DNA from: Streptococcus mitis
Lineage (GTDB): Bacteria > Bacillota > Bacilli > Lactobacillales > Streptococcaceae
Direction: 5' to 3'
Assembly: GCF_000722685.1 (NCBI RefSeq)
Contig: NZ_JPFV01000012.1
Span: forward strand, 186,001-250,000
Length of the DNA stretch: 64,000 nt
Positions 24,925 to 34,125 of the stretch are shown one piece after another (within the stretch, counting starts at the first letter, position 1; every line of letters starts with the position of its first letter). The notes under the pieces are model-generated. The model was given only the letters and a program-made list of their open reading frames with translations. It was not told where the DNA came from and did not search any database. The translations under genes and the position numbers were made by a program.

Positions 24925-26580
24925 TTAGTCTTCCTCTACCTTCACTTTATCAGCTAAAAATTCAAATCCTTCTGGTATCAAACTTTCTTCTGCTTCTTTT
25001 TCAACTTGAGAAGATTTAGATTTAGCTGAAAAGGCTGCGCGAACTTCTTTCCATTCCTCCATGGAAATGGCTAAAATCTCAGGTGAAAAACCTGCTGCCT
25101 GACTGAGGATGTTGCCAAACATGGTGTTAAGATTGTCTCGTTTCATGGTTTGACCAGCATTGAAGTTAGACTCAAAAGCAAGAATGGCATGGTGTTCATT
25201 GGCCGCAACCGGTTGAGATCCAACTAACAGAGCCTTATCAGGCCCTCCAAGACTTTCAATTACCTCTCCCCAGGCATTTTGTAAACGAATCAGATTTTGA
25301 CGTGCTAAATCAGGATTTTCAACAGCCTCTTGTAAGATAGATTGAACTTTATTGCGATCCACACGATAGATTGTCTTACTTGCTGCTGGGCGACTAGGGG
25401 CTGGACTAGTTGGCTTGGGTACAGCTCCCACATTTGCGAGTTCTTGTTTGAGACGTAGCACTTCCTGTCTCAGCGAATCAATTTCATGTTCAACCGCCCC
25501 AGAAAGAGCTGGTTCAGGCTTAATATCCGCCAAACGGATGGTCATCATCTCAGCATAAATCTTGGGCTGCAAACTAGACTTAATATCTGCTAAACTCACT
25601 GTCGCTAAGCGAATCATTTCAAACAGATTTTCCTGAGGAAGTGCCAAATTCTCAACAAAGACTGCACTATGGTGAGTGTTTTCACCACCTGTTTGAACAA
25701 TTAACAAGTCTCTTAAATAGTGTAAAAGGTCGGTCACAAAACGAGTCATGCTCTTACCATTCTCAAAAAGAAGATTCAAGCAAGACAAAGCCTTGGGAAC
25801 ATCCTGTTGAGACAAGGCGGCCACATAATCATCCAAGGCTGATAGGCTAATGGTGCCAGTAATTTCTTCAGAGATGGCAGTCGTCAATTCATTTCCTTGT
25901 GTCAAACTCAGGGCTTGATCCAAAATTGACAAGGCATCCCGCATCCCACCTTCAGCCCGTCTGGCAATGATTTCCACAGCCTCTGGTTCAGAACTGATAT
26001 TTTCTTTTTCTAAGATATAGTGGATATGTTCCTTAATATCCTGTGTCTTAATTGATTTAAATTCAAAACGTTGTACACGAGATAGAATAGTGGCAGGAAT
26101 CTTGTGCAATTCAGTAGTGGCCAAAATAAAGACCACATTCTGTGTTGGCTCTTCCAGAGTCTTTAGGAGGGCATTGAAAGCCCCTGTAGACAGCATGTGA
26201 ACCTCATCTATGATATAAACCTTATAGCGAGCAAGGCTAGGGGCATAGGTAGATTTATCACGAATTTCACGAATTTCATCTACCCCATTATTAGAGGCCG
26301 CATCCATTTCAATGACATCTTCTAAACTACCGTCCGTCACTGCCTGACAAATATAACAGTTATTACAAGGTTCACCACCAACTTTATTTGGACAGTTCAT
26401 AGCTTTGGCAAAAATCTTAGCTACACTGGTTTTTCCTGTTCCACGAGGACCTGAAAAAAGATAGGCATGACTTATTTTCTCTTGCTCCACTGCTTGTTTA
26501 AGAGTCTTAGCCACAACTTCTTGACCAACCAACTGGGAGAAATTTTGACTTCTATATTTTCGATAAAGTGCTTGATACAT
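24925..26580 (-). CDS. dnaX: DNA polymerase III subunits gamma/tau
   Basis: A 551-aa clamp-loader subunit. AAA+ core: Walker A FSGPRGTGKTS (about 41-51), zinc site CPNKVGGEPCNNCYIC, Walker B VYIIDEVHML, SRC-like sensor ILSRVQRFEF; domain III about 245-365; a tau-type C-terminal domain from about 400. ATG at 26580 overlaps the previous stop by one base (TAATG), so translation is coupled to the GAF gene; the start gives the canonical [10 protein letters not shown]. No slippery A-run for a gamma frameshift was evident. Confidence 0.95.
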   Translation of the reverse strand: MYQALYRKYRSQNFSQLVGQEVVAKTLKQAVEQEKISHAYLFSGPRGTGKTSVAKIFAKAMNCPNKVGGEPCNNCYICQAVTDGSLEDVIEMDAASNNGVDEIREIRDKSTYAPSLARYKVYIIDEVHMLSTGAFNALLKTLEEPTQNVVFILATTELHKIPATILSRVQRFEFKSIKTQDIKEHIHYILEKENISSEPEAVEIIARRAEGGMRDALSILDQALSLTQGNELTTAISEEITGTISLSALDDYVAALSQQDVPKALSCLNLLFENGKSMTRFVTDLLHYLRDLLIVQTGGENTHHSAVFVENLALPQENLFEMIRLATVSLADIKSSLQPKIYAEMMTIRLADIKPEPALSGAVEHEIDSLRQEVLRLKQELANVGAVPKPTSPAPSRPAASKTIYRVDRNKVQSILQEAVENPDLARQNLIRLQNAWGEVIESLGGPDKALLVGSQPVAANEHHAILAFESNFNAGQTMKRDNLNTMFGNILSQAAGFSPEILAISMEEWKEVRAAFSAKSKSSQVEKEAEESLIPEGFEFLADKVKVEED

Positions 26581-27077
26581 TAGGCTTTCTCCCCAAACAT
26601 TGTAAAGTCCCATTCTGTCTTTTCAAGCAAAATAGCGACAAATTGTTCCAAATAATCTCGATCCAGATCATCATAATCATCAATCTCTGAAGAATCCAGA
26701 TCCAGAACTCCAAGTAGTTGACCATTCTTTATCATGGGCACCACAATTTCACTTTTAGCCCGACTATCACAAGAAATATAGTTGGGATAAGTCGTCACAT
26801 CTCCAACCAGAACAGTTTCCTGAAAGTGAGCTGCCTCCCCACAAACACCCTTGCCTAGTGCAATACGGATGCAGGAAACACCGCCTTGGAAGGGACCTAA
26901 AATCAATTCCTCTCCATCGAACAGATAAAAGCCTGAGAATACGGTATTAGGAAAGCGTGATTTTAGAAGAGCACTGGCGTTGGAAAGATTAGCCAAAACA
27001 TTGGTTTCACCATCCAATAAAAAAGAGAGCTCTTCATTTAACATTTGATAACGTGATTGTTTTTCTGATTCTAACAT
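26580..27077 (-). CDS. GAF-domain free methionine-(R)-sulfoxide reductase (fRMsr)
   Basis: A 165-aa single GAF domain protein. It keeps the three family cysteines ([18 protein letters not shown] and [16 protein letters not shown]), with [16 protein letters not shown], matching fRMsr/MsrC, which reduces free Met-R-sulfoxide using thioredoxin. No Shine-Dalgarno is present: ATG follows an extended -10 (TGATATAAT) by six bases, predicting a leaderless transcript that would also carry dnaX. It overlaps dnaX by 1 bp. Confidence 0.85.
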   Translation of the reverse strand: MLESEKQSRYQMLNEELSFLLDGETNVLANLSNASALLKSRFPNTVFSGFYLFDGEELILGPFQGGVSCIRIALGKGVCGEAAHFQETVLVGDVTTYPNYISCDSRAKSEIVVPMIKNGQLLGVLDLDSSEIDDYDDLDRDYLEQFVAILLEKTEWDFTMFGEKA

Positions 27078-27083
27078 AGAACT

Positions 27084-27092
27084 ATTATATCA
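27084..27092 (-). promoter_or_regulatory. Extended -10 promoter six bases before the fRMsr start
   Basis: Minus-strand TGATATAAT (hexamer 27084-27089), then AGTTCT, then ATG. No ribosome-binding site fits between them. Confidence 0.65.
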
Positions 27093-27112
27093 AAAAAGGC
27101 TTACAGACAAAA

Positions 27113-27146
27113 GAAAAATCCCTTGTTTAGGAAACAAAGGATTTTG
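27113..27146 (-). terminator. rpsA terminator
   Basis: On the minus strand AAAATCCTTTGTTT-CCT-AAACAAGGGATTTTTC, with a T-run, 17 bp past the rpsA stop. Confidence 0.88.
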
Positions 27147-27162
27147 TAAATTTTCAATTTGA

Positions 27163-28365
27163 TTAAAGTTCGATATCACCGAACAAGTCAGCCATTGAGA
27201 ATCCTGTTTGTGTTTCTGGAAGTTCGAAATCACGTTTTTCTTGACGTTTTGGACGACGTGGACGAGCAGCACGTTTTTCTTCTTTTTGTCCTTCTTCTTG
27301 AGCTGGACGCTCTTCAAGAGCTTTGATAGAAAGTGATACGCGCTCTGCATCTGCGTTAACTTCAAGAACTTTAACTTGAACTTCTTGACCAACTTTAAGA
27401 GCTTCTTTTGGATTTTCAATACGTTTGTGTGAAATTTGTGATACGTGAACAAGTCCATCGATACCTGGCAATACTTCAACAAATGCACCAAAGTCAGTCA
27501 AACGTTTAACTGTTCCTTCAACTACATCACCTTTAGCCAATTTTTGCTCAACGCCATCCCATGGTCCAGGTGTTGTTGCTTTAAGTGAAAGTGATACGCG
27601 TCCTTCTTCTTCGTTAAGATCAAGGATTTTCACTTCAATTTCTTCACCAACAGTTACAACTGATTTTGGTGAAACGTTACGTTCATGTGACAATTCAGTC
27701 AAGTGAACCAATCCGTCAACACCACCAAGGTCGATGAAAGCACCGAAGCTTGTGATACGTGCAACTTTACCAGTTACTACATCACCAACAGCCAATTTAC
27801 CGAATACTTCAGCACGAGCTGCTGCTGTAGTTGCTTCAACAACTTCACGACGTGAAAGGATGAAGCGGTTTTCTTTAGCGTCAACTTCTTTGATTTTAGC
27901 ATCAAATTCTTGACCTACAAAACGCTCAGTGTTACGTACGAAACGAGTATCCAGCATTGAAGCTGGGATAAATCCACGAACACCTTCAAATTCTACTGAA
28001 AGTCCACCTTTAACGGCACGAGTTCCTTTAACAGTAACAACTTCTTCTTCGCGACCAACAAGTTTGTCCCATGCTTTGCGAGCTTCAAGGCGTTTTTTAG
28101 ATACAAGGTATGTAACTGTATCAGTATCTTTACCAACTACTTGACGAAGTACAAGAACATCCAATACTTCTCCTACTTTAACAAAGTCATTGATATCTGC
28201 ATCGCGATCGTTTGTCAATTCGCGAAGAGTCAAGACACCTTCAACACCAGTTCCAGAGATTGCAACGTTAGCTTGAGTCGCATCAACTGTCAATACTTCA
28301 GCACTAACAACATCACCAGTCTCAACTTGGCTAACGCTATTTAGCAAATCTTCAAATTCGTTCAT
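27163..28365 (-). CDS. rpsA: 30S ribosomal protein S1 homologue
   Basis: A 400-aa protein with four S1 RNA-binding repeats: about 16-85, 103-170, 190-260 (GKVARITSFGAFIDLGGVDG) and 275-345 (VKRLTDFGAFVEVLPGIDG), then a basic tail (EEKRAARPRRPKRQEKRD). This is the shorter Firmicute form. It assists translation initiation on structured mRNAs. ATG at 28365 follows TTGGAGGATTTTTTAG. Confidence 0.93.
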   Translation of the reverse strand: MNEFEDLLNSVSQVETGDVVSAEVLTVDATQANVAISGTGVEGVLTLRELTNDRDADINDFVKVGEVLDVLVLRQVVGKDTDTVTYLVSKKRLEARKAWDKLVGREEEVVTVKGTRAVKGGLSVEFEGVRGFIPASMLDTRFVRNTERFVGQEFDAKIKEVDAKENRFILSRREVVEATTAAARAEVFGKLAVGDVVTGKVARITSFGAFIDLGGVDGLVHLTELSHERNVSPKSVVTVGEEIEVKILDLNEEEGRVSLSLKATTPGPWDGVEQKLAKGDVVEGTVKRLTDFGAFVEVLPGIDGLVHVSQISHKRIENPKEALKVGQEVQVKVLEVNADAERVSLSIKALEERPAQEEGQKEEKRAARPRRPKRQEKRDFELPETQTGFSMADLFGDIEL

Positions 28366-28409
28366 CTAAAAAATCCTCCAACAATCAAGTTTTTCTTAAA
28401 CTTGACATA

Positions 28410-28438
28410 CTTATAATTTTTTTCCTAAGCACCCGCAA
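28410..28438 (-). promoter_or_regulatory. rpsA promoter
   Basis: TTGCGG (28433-28438), 17 bp, TATAAG (28410-28415), 45 bp upstream of the ATG at 28365. Confidence 0.55.
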
Positions 28439-28526
28439 GGACATGTTCATATCTTTCACGTCTTTCAATTATAAAAATAAAATACCCTAAGATATTTTGC
28501 TTTTTATCTTGATCATTACCTAAGAA

Positions 28527-28598
28527 CTGGGGTAGCTGGATTCGAACCAACGCATGAGGGAGTCAAAGTCCCTTGCCTTACCGCTTGGCTATACCCCA
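28527..28598 (-). tRNA. tRNA-Gln (UUG)
   Basis: 72-nt cloverleaf with acceptor TGGGGTA/TACCCCA, anticodon loop CTTTGAC (anticodon TTG) and TTCGAAT T-loop. CCA is not encoded. Lies 9 bp downstream of tRNA-Tyr. Confidence 0.95.
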
Positions 28599-28607
28599 TT
28601 GATGAAA

Positions 28608-28688
28608 TGGAGAGAGAGGGATTCGAACCCCCGAACCCGAAGGAGCGGATTTACAGTCCGCCGCGTTTAGCCTCTTCGCTATCTCTCC
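28608..28688 (-). tRNA. tRNA-Tyr (GUA)
   Basis: 81-nt class II tRNA with acceptor GGAGAGA/TCTCTCC, anticodon GTA in ACTGTAAAT, a long variable arm and TTCGAAT. CCA is not encoded. Co-transcribed with tRNA-Gln. Confidence 0.95.
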
Positions 28689-28737
28689 TACAATCAACAT
28701 GGACTATTATATCATGAAAATTTCAAAAAAACAAGAC

Positions 28738-28968
28738 TTATTTTGCTAAATTATAATTTTCAATCAAAATTTCCACAGCTTTTTCCAATTTTTTATAAAA
28801 ACTATCAACATTCCCATTCTTTATGATGGCAAATTGTCCATCTAATTCGGCAATTTCTCCGATAACTTTTTTACCAATGGTTAAGGTATAGCCTTCAAAA
28901 CTGTCTTTTCCTACATTAACTTTGGCATCTGCTACTTGAATTTCGATTTTTTTATCTTTCTTACTCAT
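28738..28968 (-). CDS. DUF2969 family protein
   Basis: A 76-aa soluble protein of a lactobacillales family, with a basic start (MSKKDKKIEIQVADAKVNV), a beta-rich middle (GYTLTIGKKVIGEIAELDGQ) and a C-terminal helix (YKKLEKAVEILIENYNLA). Function is unknown. ATG at 28968 has GAGAGGTAAGAA upstream. Located between the tRNA pair and the peptide-binding gene. Confidence 0.82.
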   Translation of the reverse strand: MSKKDKKIEIQVADAKVNVGKDSFEGYTLTIGKKVIGEIAELDGQFAIIKNGNVDSFYKKLEKAVEILIENYNLAK

Positions 28969-29024
28969 TTCTTACCTCTCTTCACTTTTTCTATTTTACA
29001 AGAAAATCCCAAAACTAGCAAGAA

Positions 29025-29061
29025 AAAACTCTATATCATTTTGAGTCTGATATAGAGTTTT
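29025..29061 (-). terminator. Terminator after the oligopeptide-binding gene
   Basis: AAAACTCTATATCA ... TGATATAGAGTTTT, a 12-bp stem with a short loop, directly after the stop at 29067. Confidence 0.88.
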
Positions 29062-29066
29062 CTGCT

Positions 29067-31034
29067 TTATTTAACGTGTTTTTCTAGTTCTTTTTGGTAC
29101 TTACCGTTTGATTCCAATTTTTCTTTTTGCCATTTTTTCAGTGCTTCTTCATATTCTTTTGTCGTAACAATATCTTTTTGCAATTTCATTCCTTTAAAGA
29201 TATATGGATCACCCTTAATACCAACTTGTGAGTATGGTTTTGAGAATGGTACTACATTACTTACAACCGGAGAACCACCAGATGAGGCTGTTGGCATCAA
29301 TAATGAACTATCTGTCAACCAAGCTTGAGCCTTGGCATATTTTTCATAGCGCTCTTCAAGATTGGTAGTTTCTGAATCGGCATCATCCAATAATTTCTTA
29401 TACTGGTCCAAACCAATCTTAGCTACGACATCCTTGTCTTTTCCTTTAGTGATACCTAGGTGTTTCATAGCAGAACCTGATTTAGGATCCATGATAGTTA
29501 AATAAGATGCTGGGTCTTGATAACTTGGAGCCCATCCTGTACTGTTCAAATCATAGTCTTTTTGAGAAGGAACACGCGCTTGTGAAGTGATTGTTTCCTT
29601 TTCATTATCTGTCATTTGAAGAACGTCGATGACAACATTTTCAGCACCAAGAGTTGATTCGATTGACTGTTTGAAAGAGTTACTTTGTTGAACGGCGATG
29701 GTATCTGTTTGTTCAACTGGAACATCCAAGTGAATTGGGAAAGTTACCCCTTTAGACTCTAAGTCTTTCTTAGCTTTTTCAAATGCTGCTTTAGCCTTGT
29801 CAGGGTTGTAGATAGAGTCCTTACCATCAACTAGCTCAACACCTTTCCATTGGTCACCATAGTTCACCAACTCTGCTTGAGCGATTTGACCAAAGTTCTT
29901 ACCACCTGCTTGCACAAAGTTATCTGGAACGAGGCTGTTACGAATAATCTTGTCCGCACCGTCTTCACCATTTAGCTGGGCAGCATAAGAATGGCGGTTG
30001 AAGGCAAAGTTGATAGCCTGACGGAAGTCCTTATTAAGCATAGCTTCTTTTGTAGAAGTCTTTTGTTCCTCACTTGTTTTCGCAGTTTTATTATATGACT
30101 GACGATTTACGTTAAAGGTGAAGTAATAACTACTTGAGTCCTGTGGGCTATAAGTGATTTTATCTCCGTATTGTTCCAAAGTTGAAGCAAAGTTTGAGCT
30201 ACTTGGGAAGAGACGGGCTGTCGTATAGGCACCTGAAGAGAAACTACGAATCAACGATTCCTGATCTGAACCATCGTAGTAGGTCAATTTAATCTTCTCG
30301 ATTTTTACCTTTTCTTTATCCCAGTAATTTGGGTTTTTCTCGTATTCAATTAACGATTTAGATGTCAGGGTCTTCAAGAAATAAGGACCATTATAGAGAA
30401 TCCCTGCTGGAGTAACTGCTCCATAATCTTTACCTGATGCCTTCAAAAACTCTTCATTTACAGGTAACATCGTTGCTGTGGTGACTTTAGAGTTCCAAAA
30501 GCTTTCAGGCTTGTTTAGGGTATATTCAACTGTGTAATCGTCCAAAGCTTTGACACCAACTGTAGAGAAATCATTCGTTTCACCAGTCATGTAAGAATCC
30601 AAACCCTTGATTGAATTTTGGATGAGAGAGACACCGTCTGACTTGCCATCAGCTACGTGTTTTAGTCCTGTCACAAAGTCATGGGCTGTTACTTCTGCGT
30701 ATTCTTCACCTTCTGAAGTATACCATTTAACCCCTTTACGAAGTTTATAGGTATAGGTCAAACCATCTTTGGACACAGACCAATCCTCAGCCAAGGAAGG
30801 AATAACATTTCCGTACTGGTCGTTTTCCATCAAGCCATCAACCACGTTCCCGATGACATCTGTTGTAGATGTACGAGTCGCTATACTATAGTCCAAAGAT
30901 GCTGGATCTACTGCATAGACATATGAAAATGTTGTCGGTGCATCTGCTTCTTTATCAGCTTTTCCACAAGCTACTAAAAAAGCTGTTGTGCTCAGGACCA
31001 CTCCTGCTGTTAAGAGCCACTTTTTCGATTTCAT
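29067..31034 (-). CDS. Oligopeptide ABC transporter substrate-binding lipoprotein (AmiA/AliA/AliB-like)
   Basis: A 655-aa extracellular lipoprotein of the SBP_bac_5 family. Signal peptide with lipobox FLVACGK (Cys about 23), family signature AEDWSVSKDGLTYTYKLRKG and the large peptide-cradling lobes. It closely resembles the pneumococcal Ami-system binding proteins AliA/AliB, which feed one shared AmiCDEF permease; here too no permease genes are adjacent. ATG at 31034 follows AAAAGGAGATTTTT. Peptide specificity unknown. Confidence 0.9.
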   Translation of the reverse strand: MKSKKWLLTAGVVLSTTAFLVACGKADKEADAPTTFSYVYAVDPASLDYSIATRTSTTDVIGNVVDGLMENDQYGNVIPSLAEDWSVSKDGLTYTYKLRKGVKWYTSEGEEYAEVTAHDFVTGLKHVADGKSDGVSLIQNSIKGLDSYMTGETNDFSTVGVKALDDYTVEYTLNKPESFWNSKVTTATMLPVNEEFLKASGKDYGAVTPAGILYNGPYFLKTLTSKSLIEYEKNPNYWDKEKVKIEKIKLTYYDGSDQESLIRSFSSGAYTTARLFPSSSNFASTLEQYGDKITYSPQDSSSYYFTFNVNRQSYNKTAKTSEEQKTSTKEAMLNKDFRQAINFAFNRHSYAAQLNGEDGADKIIRNSLVPDNFVQAGGKNFGQIAQAELVNYGDQWKGVELVDGKDSIYNPDKAKAAFEKAKKDLESKGVTFPIHLDVPVEQTDTIAVQQSNSFKQSIESTLGAENVVIDVLQMTDNEKETITSQARVPSQKDYDLNSTGWAPSYQDPASYLTIMDPKSGSAMKHLGITKGKDKDVVAKIGLDQYKKLLDDADSETTNLEERYEKYAKAQAWLTDSSLLMPTASSGGSPVVSNVVPFSKPYSQVGIKGDPYIFKGMKLQKDIVTTKEYEEALKKWQKEKLESNGKYQKELEKHVK

Positions 31035-31055
31035 AAAAATCTCCTTTTGTTTATT

Positions 31056-32078
31056 TTAATCTACTTTTACAATCCATCCTTCTGGCGCTTCAATATCACC
31101 AAACTGAATACCAGTCAATTCATCATAGAGTTTACGAGTCACAGGACCTACTTCTGTTTCACTATAGAATACATGGAAATCATCACCGTGTTGAATACCT
31201 CCAATTGGAGAAATAACCGCTGCTGTACCACAAGCACCTGCCTCTACAAAACGATCCAGGTTATCAATTGGAACATCCCCCTCAATAGGAGTTAAGCCCA
31301 AGCGATGTTCTGCCAAATAAAGCAAAGAATATTTGGTAATAGATGGCAAGATAGATGGACTCAATGGTGTTACAAATTCATTGTCAGCTGTAATTCCAAA
31401 GAAGTTAGCTGAACCGACTTCTTCAATCTTTGTATGAGTTGAAGGGTCTAGGTAGATAACATCTGAGAAATGGCGTGATTTAGCCAATTTCCCTGGCAAG
31501 AGACTGGCAGCATAGTTCCCACCAACCTTAGCCGCGCCTGTACCATTTGGAGCAGCACGGTCGTATTCATCCTGAATCAAGAAGTTAGTTGGAACCAAAC
31601 CACCCTTAAAGTAATTCCCAACTGGCATAGCAAAGATGGTGAAAATGTATTCCTCCGCTGGTTTTACCCCGATAATATCTCCAACACCAATTAAAAGGGG
31701 ACGAAGATAAAGGGTTCCACCTGTGCCATATGGTGGTACGTATTCTTCATTCGCGCGGACAACTGCCTTACAAGCTTCTACAAACATGTCTGTCGGAACT
31801 TGTGGCATCAAGAGACGGTCACAAGTACGTTGCAGGCGTTTAGCATTTTCATCAGGACGGAAAAGTTGAATACTACCATCCTTAGTACGATAAGCTTTCA
31901 ATCCTTCAAATGCTTGTTGTCCATAGTGGAGACTTGGAGAAGACTCTGAAATATGCAAAGTTGCATCCTCTGTAAGCTCTCCCTGATTCCATTGTCCATT
32001 TTTAAAATGAGCAATATAGCGATAAGGTAATTTCATATAGGAGAAACCAAGATTCTCCCAATCAATCGTTACTGTCAT
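31056..32078 (-). CDS. ilvE: Branched-chain amino acid aminotransferase
   Basis: A 340-aa class IV (fold type IV) PLP aminotransferase of the BCAT group, making Leu, Ile and Val from their keto acids. PLP lysine in AAKVGGNYAASLL (about 200), conserved YLRPLLIGVG and EVGSANFFGI; C-terminal GTAAVISPIGGI binds the cofactor phosphate. ATG at 32078 follows AATAAGGAGTGGAAT. Confidence 0.95.
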   Translation of the reverse strand: MTVTIDWENLGFSYMKLPYRYIAHFKNGQWNQGELTEDATLHISESSPSLHYGQQAFEGLKAYRTKDGSIQLFRPDENAKRLQRTCDRLLMPQVPTDMFVEACKAVVRANEEYVPPYGTGGTLYLRPLLIGVGDIIGVKPAEEYIFTIFAMPVGNYFKGGLVPTNFLIQDEYDRAAPNGTGAAKVGGNYAASLLPGKLAKSRHFSDVIYLDPSTHTKIEEVGSANFFGITADNEFVTPLSPSILPSITKYSLLYLAEHRLGLTPIEGDVPIDNLDRFVEAGACGTAAVISPIGGIQHGDDFHVFYSETEVGPVTRKLYDELTGIQFGDIEAPEGWIVKVD

Positions 32079-32185
32079 ATTCCACTCCTTATTCTAAAAA
32101 CCTATTTCTTTTATTCTACACTATTTTTCTAAAATAGCAAGTATATTTTGTAATTTTCAGAAAATTTCTTCAATAACGAGAGTTC

Positions 32186-33352
32186 TTATTCTTGACGTTG
32201 TCCGAAATCTGCAATCATTTGCTCCATTTCTTGTCGACTTGGAGTTGTCAGCATGTAAAGGTAATCTCCTTGAAGTTCCGCAAAGGCCGCTGGCATGATT
32301 TTTTTAACCTTGAACTGCTGACTATATTTGGCAAGCAAGTCCTCCTCAGAATAGACATAGTGAGCATTTGCACGGCGAGAAGTAGCCAAACAATACTGAG
32401 GTTCAAAGTCTGACGCTGGGAACTCCTCTCCTGCGACAATAGCTGCATAGCCACGATAGAGATCCAAGGAATGAGCAAAATTATAAACATCAATGGTAAA
32501 ACCACCTGCAGGGCGGTTATTGTACTCGATGGCAATGTAATCATCCCCTTCACGGAAGAACTCGATATGGAAGAACCGTTCTTTCATACCAAATTCCTTG
32601 ACAATTGCTTCCCCATACTTGCATAGTTTGGGATCCATATCCTTGAGCACATAGTAGGAATTGTCCATCTTGTAAATCATGAGATCAAGCGGTGTATAGG
32701 CGTAGTCAAAGGTTGTTGAAAAGACAATTTTACCATCCTTGTCCACGATCCCGTCAAAAGTACAGATTTCGCTAGAGGTGACAAATTTTTCAAAGAAATA
32801 AACGGTTGAATGGTCCCACTCAGCCTTGAAGTGATTGATATCGTCTTCTGTCTCAAGCTTAAAGGTAGCCGCTGCTCCCACTCCATTATCAGGTTTTGCA
32901 ATCATTGGAAGGCCAATTTCTTTCACAGCTTGATTAACATCTGCTTCCGTCTTGATAACAGCTCCAGGTACCACAGGAACACCTGCTTTTTTGAAAAGTT
33001 TCTTCATTTCAGACTTAAATTTAGTCTTTTTGAGATCCTCTGGTTTGGCACCAAAAACATTGAATTGTTCTCTGAGTGTTGCGTCTAGCTCAAGCCAGTA
33101 TTCGTTATGGGACTCAATGCGGTCAATTGGACCATGCTTATAAAAGAGAAAAGCAGCTGCACGCTTGACTTCGTCTACATTTTCAAGATTATCTACACGG
33201 AAATACTCGGTCAAACTATTGCGCAAAGGTTCATCCAATTGCTCGTAAGGTTCTTGACCAATTCCCAAGACTGTGATACCTTTATTAGCTAACTCAATCG
33301 TAAACTGTTGAAAGTTTTGTGGATAGTAGGGAGAAATAACAAGGTAATTCAT
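32186..33352 (-). CDS. ATP-grasp ligase-like protein
   Basis: A 388-aa protein with an N-terminal Rossmann-like pre-ATP-grasp domain (NYLVISPYYPQNFQQF) and an ATP-grasp fold about 115-310: KTKFKSEMKKLFKKAGVPVV, PMIAKPDNGVGAAATFKL (nucleotide-binding Lys) and HIEFFREGDDYIAIEYNNRP (Mg-binding Glu and Asn). Enzymes of this fold join a carboxylate to an amine or similar with ATP; substrate unknown. ATG at 33352 follows AAAGGAGTTACCT. It is the third gene after two esterase-like genes with 12-20 bp gaps, so probably one operon. Confidence 0.82.
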   Translation of the reverse strand: MNYLVISPYYPQNFQQFTIELANKGITVLGIGQEPYEQLDEPLRNSLTEYFRVDNLENVDEVKRAAAFLFYKHGPIDRIESHNEYWLELDATLREQFNVFGAKPEDLKKTKFKSEMKKLFKKAGVPVVPGAVIKTEADVNQAVKEIGLPMIAKPDNGVGAAATFKLETEDDINHFKAEWDHSTVYFFEKFVTSSEICTFDGIVDKDGKIVFSTTFDYAYTPLDLMIYKMDNSYYVLKDMDPKLCKYGEAIVKEFGMKERFFHIEFFREGDDYIAIEYNNRPAGGFTIDVYNFAHSLDLYRGYAAIVAGEEFPASDFEPQYCLATSRRANAHYVYSEEDLLAKYSQQFKVKKIMPAAFAELQGDYLYMLTTPSRQEMEQMIADFGQRQE

Positions 33353-33364
33353 AGGTAACTCCTT

Positions 33365-34105
33365 TTATAAATACAGGTGTCCAAGAAAATAGGGCATTTG
33401 TTTACGCCACCATTCCCAGTCATGGGCGACATCATGTCCCCATTCTGCAAACCAGGCTGGGATTTGTTTCTGGTCAAAGGCTTCTTTGAGCTTGTAGAAA
33501 GATGGTAGACCGTCTTGTTCCCAGGCACCAAGACCCGTACAAAGCACAATCTCTGCCTGACGGTAACGATCAATAAACCAGACGTCGTTCTGATTCCAGA
33601 TATAATCTACTGGCGAGTTTTGGTAAATAGGATCGTCATTGTAGTAATCGCCGACAAAGAAACGTGCATCGTAAACTCCACTAAGAGCAATTACTTTGGT
33701 AAAAACATCTGGATGCTGGAGGAAGAAATTGACAGCATGGTAGGCGCCCATCGAGCAACCTGTCGTCATCATACCATCAAACCAACCTGTCTTATGTTTG
33801 ATAAAAGGAATAGCCTCCTCAATCACATAGCGTTCATAGGCACGGTGCATTTCTGCTTGGTCGTGACCAATTTTCCAAGTGGCCAACCAGCTCTCACTAT
33901 CCACACTGGATAGGGTAAAGAACTGAATACGCCCTTCCTCGATAAAGGAAGCACAGGCATCAATCATGCCAAAATCATAGTATTCGTTGTGACTACCACC
34001 TGATGAAGCAAAGACCACAACTGGAATCCCAGCATATCCGTAACGGTTGAGGTACATTTCACGGTTAAGGTGACCACTCCAGTGGCTAAGATGTTCTATA
34101 TGCAT
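33365..34105 (-). CDS. Esterase-like alpha/beta hydrolase (PF00756 type)
   Basis: A 246-aa protein of the esterase D/enterochelin esterase-like group. Nucleophile elbow TTGCSMGAYHA (Ser about 118), candidate acid in the GDYYNDDPIY/WFIDRY region, and a catalytic His in EWGHDVAHDWEWW near the C terminus. No signal peptide, so cytoplasmic. ATG at 34105 follows AGGAAAGGAGAAAGCCA. Lies between another esterase gene and the ATP-grasp gene. Substrate unknown. Confidence 0.82.
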   Translation of the reverse strand: MHIEHLSHWSGHLNREMYLNRYGYAGIPVVVFASSGGSHNEYYDFGMIDACASFIEEGRIQFFTLSSVDSESWLATWKIGHDQAEMHRAYERYVIEEAIPFIKHKTGWFDGMMTTGCSMGAYHAVNFFLQHPDVFTKVIALSGVYDARFFVGDYYNDDPIYQNSPVDYIWNQNDVWFIDRYRQAEIVLCTGLGAWEQDGLPSFYKLKEAFDQKQIPAWFAEWGHDVAHDWEWWRKQMPYFLGHLYL

Positions 34106-34125
34106 TGGCTTTCTCCTTTCCTAAC

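Noticed and set aside
24925..26580. Programmed frameshift for a gamma form of dnaX
   Set aside because: No A-run slippery site with following stem was found by eye.
27090..27491. 133-codon frame overlapping the rpsA 3' end
   Set aside because: Lys-rich shadow frame that runs through the rpsA terminator.
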